Shown here: piece after piece, positions 1 to 5,392 of the stretch
Layout: every line of letters begins with the position of its first letter
Position numbering within the stretch: the stretch's first letter is position 1
Assembly (NCBI GenBank): GCA_002311975.1
Contig: DCAL01000088.1
Span: 1 to 7,230, forward strand
Reading direction: 5' to 3'
Source: Fidelibacterota bacterium UBA1134
Lineage (GTDB): Bacteria; Fidelibacterota; Marinisomatia; Marinisomatales; S15-B10
Length of the DNA stretch: 7,230 nucleotides
Notes under the pieces: generated by a model
Seen by the model: the letters and a program-made list of their open reading frames with translations, nothing else
Database searches by the model: none
Told to the model about the DNA's origin: nothing
Made by a program: the position numbers and the translations under genes

Positions 1-544
1 GGAAAAAACGCCGTCGGTGGCGATGAGTCTCGTGCGATGTGACTGCGTCTTCTGAAGAATCTTCTCCAGCTTACCCATATCACCGTTGGGATATCGAAAC
101 CGCTCCGCTTTGCACAGCCGGATGCCGTCAATAATGGAAGCGTGATTAAGCTGATCGGAGATGACCACATCTTCAGGTCCCAGGAGAGTTTCGAAAGAGG
201 CCGCCGTTGGCGTCGAAGCAGGAGGTGTAAAGAATGGTGTCGTCTGTCTGGAGGAATTGAGATATCTTCTGCTCCAATTGCTTATGAATCGTCTGTGTGC
301 CGCAGATGAAGCGGACGGAACTTAGACCGAATCCCCATTCGGTTACACCCTCCCGTGCCGCCTCGATGAGTGCGGGGTGATTGGCAAGACCGAGATAGTT
401 ATTGGCGCAGAAGTTTATGACGCTACTTCCTTTTACCTGGATTTCAGCCTGCTGCTGAGATTCGATTATCCTTTCGTCCTTAAACAGGCCGGCGTCCCGG
501 ATGTTCTTCAGTTCATCTGCCAATCTCGGTCTGATGGAATCCAT
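1..544 (-). pseudogene. kbl: 2-amino-3-ketobutyrate CoA ligase (glycine C-acetyltransferase), 5' part, apparent frameshift
   Basis: Kbl is a PLP enzyme of the alpha-oxoamine synthase family that cleaves 2-amino-3-ketobutyrate with CoA to glycine and acetyl-CoA, the second step of threonine degradation in the cytosol. Reading leftward from ATG at 544, residues 1-117 match the family closely: ANNYLGLANHP (47-57), SVRFICGTQ (76-84) and SCFDANGGLF (108-117). The frame then runs into a stop at 173-175. Removing one A from the AAA at 194-196 (a T on the coding strand) restores ETLLGPEDVV, DQLNHASIIDG (the His expected to stack on PLP) and TDGVFS up to the left edge. About 181 of the usual ~400 residues are present; the PLP lysine and C-terminal domain lie outside. 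The upstream gene is the threonine dehydrogenase of the same pathway. Identity is very secure. Whether the frameshift is a real lesion or a sequence error is open; the undecayed downstream frame favours error or a very recent event. Confidence 0.88.
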
Positions 545-725
545 CGTCCCTCTGGGTCAGTTAGCCGGAGACATCAGCTGGCGAATGGAGAAGTGGAGAG
601 ATGCCTGCCCGCCATCGGTGAGGCGGGGAGAACTGGCGGGGTGGAAGCTTCGCCGTGAGGTAGAAGTATTGATCGGATGGTGTGCCATCGGCTTTCTATT
701 GTTCCAACACTCCATTTCTCCACAG
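545..725. other. intergenic spacer between tdh-like gene and kbl
   Basis: This 181-bp gap separates two codirectional minus-strand genes of one pathway. It contains a GC-rich inverted repeat (608-627) and a weaker 5-bp hairpin, GATGG at 676-680 and CCATC at 685-689 with a 4-nt loop. Neither is followed by a T-run on the minus strand, so neither is a convincing intrinsic terminator. A purine-rich stretch, AGAGGG on the coding strand, sits 3 bases before the kbl ATG and could serve as a close-spaced ribosome binding site. I see no protein-coding gene in it. Confidence 0.5.
608..627. repeat. GC-rich inverted repeat (CCCGCC / GGCGGG)
   Basis: CCCGCC at 608-613 and GGCGGG at 622-627 are perfect 6-bp complementary arms around an 8-base loop. 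A further GGCGGGG lies nearby at about 636-642, which could compete for the left arm. The sequence is much more GC-rich than its surroundings. It could be a transcript-end or stability hairpin between tdh and kbl, or a copy of a small dispersed intergenic repeat. Only one copy falls in this window, so dispersal cannot be judged. Confidence 0.4.
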
Positions 726-1745
726 TTATTCTGCATACCTTCTTCGGATCTCTGGAATGATGTAATCGTCAAACGCACTGTCTAAATCGTGTTTCGGCTT
801 CCATCCCCAATCTTGTCTGGCGGGGGAATCATCCACCTCTGCAGGCCAGCTGTCAACTATTGACTGTCGCTTATCGTTAACCAGAAAGTTGATCTCTGCC
901 TCTGGGAAATAAGAGAGGATTTTCTCTTTGAATTGGAGAGCGGCAGCACTGAAAGCCATGATGTGGTAAACAGATCTGGATAGACTGTCCGGCGGTGAGT
1001 CCATCAACTTCACAATAGCCCGGATGGCGTCAGGCATTGTCATGAATGGCAGAGACGTAGTTTCTCTCACGAAGCAGACGTATGGTTGTGACTGAGCAGC
1101 GGCGTGAATCATTTCGGGTCCATAATCGGTAGTCCCTCCGGTGGGGCGGGTGACGGCGCTGATCAGTCCCGGAAAACGGATGGCACGAAAATCGATCAAC
1201 CCTGCCGACGATTCGGCCGACAGCCGCTTATAGTGGTTGGAGAAATAGATGCCGAGATTTTCGCAATAGAGTTTATTGCATCCATACATTGTTTCGGGGG
1301 ACCGGAAATCATCCTCTGTGATGGATCCTGCGTTCCCTTTGTTCTCTCCGCTCCCCATACCGTAAACAGCTATGGAGCTGGGGAAGAAAAATTTCACCGT
1401 TTTTCCCCGGCTTGTAGCCTGTTCCATGGCCAAGTCCAGCATGTTGATGGTGCCGCCTACATTTACATCATGGGCAGTCATGGGCGAAAACTCTGCTCGT
1501 TTGCTCAATACAGCCGCCAGATGATAGATGGCTGAAATTTCGAATTCAGCGTTGAGCCGCTGCAGCAGATTGCGGTCGAGAATATTGCCTATGATGGCAT
1601 CCTGGACTGTGCTATTCAGTGAGCTGTCAAGCTGATCGATGTCTAACGTAACGATGGGGAGTCCGCCCTTTTCACTCAAAGAACGAATCAGGCCGTGTCC
1701 GATTTCGCCATTGGCACCGGAGATGAGAATGACAGCTTTTCGCAT
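726..1745 (-). CDS. L-threonine 3-dehydrogenase, SDR (NAD-dependent epimerase-like) type
   Basis: Predicted to oxidise L-threonine to 2-amino-3-ketobutyrate with NAD+ in the cytosol, feeding Kbl encoded just downstream. The 339-residue protein begins with a Rossmann dinucleotide motif, SGANGEIG (9-16, GxxGxxG). It then shows the SSIAVYG strand (123-129), the SDR catalytic pair Y154-x-x-x-K158 (MYGCNK), RFPGLIS (190-196), GGTTDYG (203-209) and, near the C-terminus, DSWPAEVDDS (298-307) followed by QDWGWKPKHDL (311-321). The last four blocks are hallmarks of the extended-SDR threonine dehydrogenases known from Flavobacterium and animals, as distinct from the zinc-dependent MDR enzyme of E. coli that owns the symbol tdh. 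The ATG at 1745 puts the Rossmann motif at the usual distance from the N-terminus; no strong Shine-Dalgarno precedes it. Adjacency to kbl strongly supports the substrate. A UDP-sugar epimerase is the alternative but fits the C-terminal motifs poorly. Confidence 0.9.
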   Translation of the reverse strand: MRKAVILISGANGEIGHGLIRSLSEKGGLPIVTLDIDQLDSSLNSTVQDAIIGNILDRNLLQRLNAEFEISAIYHLAAVLSKRAEFSPMTAHDVNVGGTINMLDLAMEQATSRGKTVKFFFPSSIAVYGMGSGENKGNAGSITEDDFRSPETMYGCNKLYCENLGIYFSNHYKRLSAESSAGLIDFRAIRFPGLISAVTRPTGGTTDYGPEMIHAAAQSQPYVCFVRETTSLPFMTMPDAIRAIVKLMDSPPDSLSRSVYHIMAFSAAALQFKEKILSYFPEAEINFLVNDKRQSIVDSWPAEVDDSPARQDWGWKPKHDLDSAFDDYIIPEIRRRYAE

Positions 1746-1914
1746 GGATGGTCAGAGGAGAAATGGTGGAATCAATTTAGGCGAGAGCGGTTTTGTCTGC
1801 AAGAATAATCTCACTATTTCTCGTCGAGAGGAGACTGTTTGTTGTTGGGAGATGTGCTTGTTTCTCCTTAGTACGGGCAGTAAATTTCATGATCAAAGTT
1901 TTCAAGAGAATCAG
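1746..1914. other. divergent intergenic region between tdh-like gene and parA
   Basis: This 169-bp gap separates the divergent threonine-degradation and par-atp blocks, so it should hold promoters for both directions. The plus-strand frame that continues into parA stays open leftward to 1639, but that stretch runs antisense through the 5' end of the dehydrogenase gene and encodes a low-complexity, non-family sequence, so I treat it as non-coding. On the minus strand a weak candidate is TTGATC-N17-TACTAA (about 1868-1896). No parS-like palindrome is visible here. Confidence 0.5.
1858..1886 (+). promoter_or_regulatory. candidate sigma70-type promoter for parAB
   Basis: TTGTTT (1858-1863) is separated by exactly 17 bases from TAAATT (1881-1886), ending 28 bases before the TTG start of parA. 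The match to TTGACA/TATAAT is partial (3 of 6 and 4 of 6), and the promoter consensus of this lineage is unknown. Spacing and location are right for a short-leader promoter driving parA-parB and the downstream peptidase and bactofilin genes. This is a pattern match only. Confidence 0.3.
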
Positions 1915-2691
1915 TTGACTAAAGTTATTGCACTGGCAAATCAGAAAGGCGGCGTCGGAAAGACGACTTCCGCCATCAATATTGCAGCAGGATTGGCTGT
2001 TTCAGAGAAGAAGACTTTGCTGGTGGACCTCGATCCTCAGTCGAACGCAACCACCGGCCTTTCCGACTTGATCCAACCTGAATCCAGCACTATTTATGAC
2101 ATTCTGATTAACGGGACGCAGGTTGAAAGCGGCATCTGTAAAACGTCCCTCGACTACTTGGATGTCATTACCAGTACTAACGATCTGGTGGGAGCTGAAA
2201 TCGAACTTGTCGGTATTATTGCCAGGGAATACCGTTTGAGAGATTCATTAGAAACGGTTGTGGATAACTATAGATATGTGCTGCTCGACTGCCCCCCTTC
2301 ACTGGGTCTGCTGACCATTAATGCGCTATCGGCAGCGGACTCAATTCTCATCCCTATTCAGTGTGAATACTTTGCATTAGAAGGGCTGAGCCAGCTCCTG
2401 CAGACAATTCGGCTGGTGCAGAGACATCTGAATAAAAAGTTGGATATCGAGGGAGTGCTTATCACTATGTACGACGGCAGGCTGAACCTTTCAAAACAGG
2501 TAGAGAACGAAGTCAGGGGCTATTTCAAAGACAGTACATTTAAGACTACTATTCGCCGCAATGTCAGGCTGGGAGAAGCCCCCAGTTTTGGCAAGCCGAT
2601 CCTGCTGTACGAAGCTAACTCTTCAGGGGCGCAGGATTATCTTACATTGGTAGAGGAGATGTTGGAACGTGACAGAAAAACGTCTGGGTAG
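1915..2691 (+). CDS. parA: chromosome partitioning ATPase ParA (Soj family)
   Basis: ParA is a deviant-Walker ATPase that dimerises on ATP, binds nucleoid DNA non-specifically and drives segregation of ParB-parS complexes. From the TTG at 1915 the protein is 258 residues, the usual Soj length. It opens with the family's typical short strand, KVIALANQKGGVGKTT (3-18), whose deviant Walker A is KGGVGKTT (11-18) including the signature Lys11. LLVDLDPQSNATTG (35-48) is the Walker A'/switch I region, LLDCPPSLG (123-131) is Walker B, and RRNVRLGEAPSFGKPI (214-229) is the conserved C-terminal block. The frame is open upstream to 1639, but a longer start would add 92 residues with no family resemblance, antisense to the neighbouring gene. 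A weak purine tract, AAGAGAA (1904-1910), precedes the TTG. The gene overlaps parB by 23 bases, implying coupled translation. No internal defects are seen. Confidence 0.93.
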   Translation: MTKVIALANQKGGVGKTTSAINIAAGLAVSEKKTLLVDLDPQSNATTGLSDLIQPESSTIYDILINGTQVESGICKTSLDYLDVITSTNDLVGAEIELVGIIAREYRLRDSLETVVDNYRYVLLDCPPSLGLLTINALSAADSILIPIQCEYFALEGLSQLLQTIRLVQRHLNKKLDIEGVLITMYDGRLNLSKQVENEVRGYFKDSTFKTTIRRNVRLGEAPSFGKPILLYEANSSGAQDYLTLVEEMLERDRKTSG

Positions 2692-3541
2692 AGGACTCAG
2701 CGCCCTCATAAGGGAGAAGACGGACGAGACACTCGATTCCGGTTCCATTCTTCGGGTGGCACTAAATCTGGTATCCCCGAATCCCCATCAACCACGGCAA
2801 AAGTTTGACAAGAAGAGTTTGAAAGAACTGGCAAACTCTATAAGGGAGAAGGGCATTATCCAGCCTATTACTGTTCGTAACCGGAACGACGGCTATGAGA
2901 TTGTGGTAGGCGAACGCCGCTGGCGCGCAGCAAAAGTTGCCGGACTTACCGACATCCCGGCACACGTCTTGGAAGTTAAAGATGATGCTGAAATGATGGA
3001 ATACGCTCTCATAGAGAATATCCAGAGAGAGAACTTGAACGTTATGGAAGAGGCCGATGCTTATGCCGTCTTGAATAGACAACACGGGCTCTCTCACACC
3101 CAGATCGCCAAGGCGGTGGGGAAGAGCCGCGCAGCTATTTCCAACACACTTCGCTTGTTGAAACTTCCGTCCGAAATCAGAGAAAGCTTGAGGAGAGAAC
3201 AGATCACCGCCGGACACGCCAGAGCTCTGTTGGCGCTGAAACATTCACAGCATATGTTGAAGCTGTGGAGAAGAATCATAGAGCGCCAGGAATCGGTGCG
3301 CTCCACCGAAGAGCTGGTGGCACACCTTGTTTCAGCCCCCCCCTCTAAAGGGAAGAAAAGGAAAAGGATTCGCCTTCGAAAATCGCCTGATATGCAGCAA
3401 GTTGAAGATGATCTCATTTCGATTCTGGGTACGAAGGTAGCCATCCGGCCAAAGTCAAAAGGCGGCGTAATTGAAGTGGAGTACTACTCGGACTTGGATC
3501 TTGAGCGACTGCTTGATCTGTTCGTGGAAATAAAGGAGTGA
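2669..3541 (+). CDS. parB: chromosome partitioning protein ParB (Spo0J family)
   Basis: ParB is the CTP-dependent DNA clamp that loads at parS, spreads along the chromosome and stimulates ParA ATPase activity. The 290-residue protein starts at GTG 2669 inside the end of parA. LGRGLSALI (6-14) is the N-terminal ParA-interacting signature. The ParB/Srx nucleotide-binding domain spans about 27-130 with GERRWRAAK (81-89) and ENIQRENLNVMEEA (116-129). In the second box a Val stands where Pro is common. A helix-turn-helix for parS recognition follows at about 141-165 (LSHTQIAKAVGKSRAAISNT). A basic linker (226-238, rich in Lys and Arg) leads to the C-terminal dimerisation region. Length and domain order are canonical. 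The stop codon is preceded by AAGGAG (3533-3538), which acts as the ribosome binding site for the next gene, so parB and the peptidase gene are translationally linked. No parS site was seen in the window. Confidence 0.95.
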   Translation: MTEKRLGRGLSALIREKTDETLDSGSILRVALNLVSPNPHQPRQKFDKKSLKELANSIREKGIIQPITVRNRNDGYEIVVGERRWRAAKVAGLTDIPAHVLEVKDDAEMMEYALIENIQRENLNVMEEADAYAVLNRQHGLSHTQIAKAVGKSRAAISNTLRLLKLPSEIRESLRREQITAGHARALLALKHSQHMLKLWRRIIERQESVRSTEELVAHLVSAPPSKGKKRKRIRLRKSPDMQQVEDDLISILGTKVAIRPKSKGGVIEVEYYSDLDLERLLDLFVEIKE

Positions 3542-3542
3542 G

Positions 3543-4352
3543 ATGACTTCTAATCGTAAGTATACTGTCTTGCTGATGTCGGAAGATGGTGAAGAGACCA
3601 GAAGATTCAGGATAAGTCAGCGAGGATACAGATTAGCTATAATTGTTACTCTGCTTGTTGTTGCAACCGGCATAAGTTCAGTTTTCTTCTTTACACCGCG
3701 AGTGATCGATTATGAGAAAATGAAGAGTCAGCACACGATACTCATGAAGGAGAGATTGAAATTGGCCGCCATGCTCAGGGATTTAAAGAGAATCAGGGAG
3801 ATGGACAGCTATATCAGGCAGTCTCTCGGGATGGATCTGGAAGTAGCCCTTCAGCGCGAAGCAGTTGACACGCTCGGATCTGAGTCGGGACAAGGCTACA
3901 GAGAGAATATACCCCTCTCTTTTCGCGAGAATATTCCATCTTATATGCCGGCGGAAGGGTTTATTTCCCAAGATTACTCTAAGAGTCCTCTATCCCGGTC
4001 TGAAGATCATCTCGGGCTGGATATAGCTGCTAAGGCTGGTTCAGCTATTCACGCCACCGCTTCCGGTCTGGTGGTCTTTTCGGGCTGGACATACGGTTAT
4101 GGCAACTTAGTGATTGTCTTTCACGGCGACGGCTACTTTTCTCTTTATGGTCACAATCAGCGCAATCTGGTGGAAGAGCGTCAACGGATCGGCAGGGGCG
4201 ATGTGCTCGCCTTGGTGGGTGAGTCAGGACTTTCGTCGGGTCCGCACCTCCATTTTGAAATATGGGAAAATGGTAACCCGGTCGATCCGAGGAAGTATAT
4301 CATCCCGTACCGCAGTCAGGATCTTACAGTGAGATCAGATGGTGAAGGATAG
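3543..4352 (+). CDS. membrane-anchored M23 family metallopeptidase (LytM-type peptidoglycan hydrolase)
   Basis: Predicted zinc endopeptidase that cuts peptidoglycan cross-links or peptide stems in the periplasm. The 269 residues comprise a short basic cytoplasmic segment (1-30), one transmembrane helix (about 31-50), a charged helical stretch with coiled-coil character (about 55-105) and a C-terminal M23 domain (about 135-255). All catalytic elements are visible: HLGLD (H156 and D160 as zinc ligands), LYGHN (H204) and GPHLHFE (H235 and H237), so the enzyme looks active and not a degenerate LytM regulator. The ATG at 3543 sits one base after the parB stop, with AAGGAG at 3533-3538 as Shine-Dalgarno. 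The end overlaps the bactofilin gene by 14 bases. M23 peptidase-bactofilin pairs are known to shape cells (for example Csd1-CcmA in Helicobacter and LmdC-BacA in Caulobacter and Hyphomonas), and I infer the same partnership here. The exact bond cleaved cannot be read from the sequence. Confidence 0.9.
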   Translation: MTSNRKYTVLLMSEDGEETRRFRISQRGYRLAIIVTLLVVATGISSVFFFTPRVIDYEKMKSQHTILMKERLKLAAMLRDLKRIREMDSYIRQSLGMDLEVALQREAVDTLGSESGQGYRENIPLSFRENIPSYMPAEGFISQDYSKSPLSRSEDHLGLDIAAKAGSAIHATASGLVVFSGWTYGYGNLVIVFHGDGYFSLYGHNQRNLVEERQRIGRGDVLALVGESGLSSGPHLHFEIWENGNPVDPRKYIIPYRSQDLTVRSDGEG

Positions 4353-4764
4353 TCTGAAACATGTGGAAACCATGATCGGTGAAGACGCTGTCATCAGCGG
4401 TCACGTTCTCCTGAAGGGTGGTGCCATCATCGCCGGACAGGTTAACGGCAATGTTACTACCGAGGGCTCCGTGCGCGTAACCAGATCGGGCCGTGTTGAG
4501 GGAAATGTGGAATCTTCTGATGCGTTTGTCGGCGGCGTAATCGAGGGTAATGTTACCACCAGCGGCAAAGTAGTGTTGCGCAGCCATTCGGTTGTGAAGG
4601 GTGATATTGTCTACAGGCAGTTGGTGATTGAAGAAGGTGCAAGCTTTGTGGGCCGCTGTGATATTGCTTCTCAAGACACGGAGGATCGGTCTTCAGAGAT
4701 GGGGACTCCGCAGCAGAGTTATCTGCAAGAGAAGGATACAAGGCGGACCGGAGAAGTCACCTGA
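4339..4764 (+). CDS. bactofilin (DUF583 polymer-forming cytoskeletal protein)
   Basis: Bactofilins self-assemble without nucleotide into beta-helical filaments that scaffold cell-wall enzymes or ParAB machinery at the membrane. The 141-residue protein begins with a short tail and then shows the repeating pattern of short beta strands from about residue 13 to 110: MIGEDAVISGHV, GGAIIAGQVNGNV, SGRVEGNVESS, GGVIEGNVTTSGKV and VVKGDIVYRQLVIEEGA. The Gly-x-Val/Ile-x-Gly-x-(Val/Ile) periodicity is the bactofilin signature. The C-terminal ~30 residues are polar and probably disordered. The ATG at 4339 lies inside the end of the M23 peptidase gene; Met12 is a possible shorter start but would remove only the tail. 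The 14-base overlap suggests translational coupling and a functional pair with the peptidase. The parAB genes just upstream recall Myxococcus, where bactofilins organise ParAB; the same link here is inference. Confidence 0.9.
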   Translation: MVKDSLKHVETMIGEDAVISGHVLLKGGAIIAGQVNGNVTTEGSVRVTRSGRVEGNVESSDAFVGGVIEGNVTTSGKVVLRSHSVVKGDIVYRQLVIEEGASFVGRCDIASQDTEDRSSEMGTPQQSYLQEKDTRRTGEVT

Positions 4765-4771
4765 CTGGCAC

Positions 4772-4803
4772 TTGTCGAAGTTTCTCACACTTATTCATAA
4801 AAT
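4772..4803 (+). promoter_or_regulatory. candidate promoter for the atp operon in the 4765-4820 gap
   Basis: The 56-bp gap between bactofilin and atpZ is AT-rich and contains TAAAAT at 4798-4803, a 5-of-6 match to a -10 box. TTGTCG at 4772-4777 is the best -35-like element but is 20 bases away; shifting the -10 to TCATAA (4795-4800) gives a 17-base spacer at the cost of a poorer box. No terminator hairpin is present in the gap, so transcription from the parAB group may also read into the atp genes. Use of TAAAAT would leave only about ten bases of leader before the ATG at 4821. Confidence 0.28.
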
Positions 4804-4820
4804 TTTAACTGAAAACTCGC

Positions 4821-5060
4821 ATGCCCATTGACCAATCGTATCTGACAAAGGTTGCCCAGATGTTCTCACGAATCGTGCGCCAGTCTGGACCGTACATGAC
4901 CGCTTCCTATACTTTAATCGGGGCCATCATTGGGCTTTCCCTTGGGGGCTATTTTTTTGATGAATGGCTGGATACTGCGCCGTGGCTCCTAATTGCAGGA
5001 TTAATCATCGGACTGGTGATCGGGTTCTACGAAATGGCCAAAGTGGTATTCAGGAAATAG
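4821..5060 (+). CDS. atpZ: AtpZ/AtpI family small membrane protein of the ATP synthase operon
   Basis: A 79-residue protein with two predicted transmembrane helices (about 27-45 and 54-74) joined by a short loop. The pattern IGLSLGGYFFDEWLDTAPW (37-55) followed by Gly-spaced hydrophobic residues (GLIIGLVIGFYE) is typical of the AtpZ/AtpI family at the head of F1Fo operons. Family members have been linked to assembly of the c-ring or to Mg2+/Ca2+ transport; the precise role here cannot be read from the sequence. The ATG at 4821 lacks an evident Shine-Dalgarno. ATG 4860 (Met14) has AAGG at 4848-4851 with 8-base spacing and still keeps both helices, so it is a realistic alternative start. The gene is followed 29 bases later by a second small membrane protein and then atpB, which supports the assignment. 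The symbol is by family and position. Confidence 0.8.
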   Translation: MPIDQSYLTKVAQMFSRIVRQSGPYMTASYTLIGAIIGLSLGGYFFDEWLDTAPWLLIAGLIIGLVIGFYEMAKVVFRK

Positions 5061-5089
5061 ATCTCCAGACTGGATGGTTAAGGAATACA

Positions 5090-5383
5090 ATGCTTGAATC
5101 GATTCTTCTTGGGGCTGGGGTTCCGGTAGTGGTTCATTCGTCAACCTTCATTTTGATCAAGAGCATGACGGGTCGTGATCCGCTGAAACTGATGAAAGCA
5201 AATGTGGTAGGATTCATATTGCGCTTGGTGCTGTACGGAGTGTGCATAGGATTGTTAGCCGTTTTCACTGAATTTCAGCTTACCGTCTTTGTTTTGTCTT
5301 TTATGTTCGTTTTTGTGCTTCTTCATCTAGCAGAGGCGTTTTATTTTAGGCGTCTATTTTCAAGCGTGAATTCTGATAATTAG
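5090..5383 (+). CDS. AtpI-like (UncI-like) membrane protein upstream of atpB
   Basis: A 97-residue, strongly hydrophobic protein with probably three membrane segments (about 5-24, 37-58 and 63-86) and a short polar tail. The basic patch at 27-37 (TGRDPLKLMK) between the first two segments is likely cytoplasmic. The frame is open upstream to 4964, but that part overlaps atpZ in another frame and is polar and unlike a membrane protein. The ATG at 5090 has a clear Shine-Dalgarno, AAGGA at 5080-5084 with 5-base spacing, so it is the chosen start. Position between atpZ and atpB, with the stop only 9 bases before atpB, matches ATP synthase protein I, the poorly conserved assembly factor of many atp operons. 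Sequence similarity alone is too weak for a firm name, so identity rests mainly on topology and context. Confidence 0.72.
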   Translation: MLESILLGAGVPVVVHSSTFILIKSMTGRDPLKLMKANVVGFILRLVLYGVCIGLLAVFTEFQLTVFVLSFMFVFVLLHLAEAFYFRRLFSSVNSDN

Positions 5384-5392
5384 AGCTGAAAC

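Noticed and set aside
557..778. 73-codon minus-strand frame spanning the end of the dehydrogenase gene and the spacer
   Set aside because: It starts inside the dehydrogenase gene in another frame, is of low-information composition and has no Shine-Dalgarno or family signature.
377..785. Overlapping plus-strand open frames across the kbl start and the tdh-kbl spacer
   Set aside because: They overlap conserved minus-strand coding sequence, have no clear ribosome binding site and encode no recognisable protein.
1104..1535. 143-codon open frame on the plus strand
   Set aside because: It lies entirely antisense to the well-supported threonine dehydrogenase gene, and its product shows no recognisable family motif.
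1833..1868. Possible inverted repeat GGAGAC / GTTTCTCC in the divergent region
   Set aside because: Only a few bases pair correctly across the 20+ base spacer; it is not better than chance.
2762..3444. Minus-strand open frames opposite parB
   Set aside because: They are antisense shadows of a fully conserved parB reading frame.
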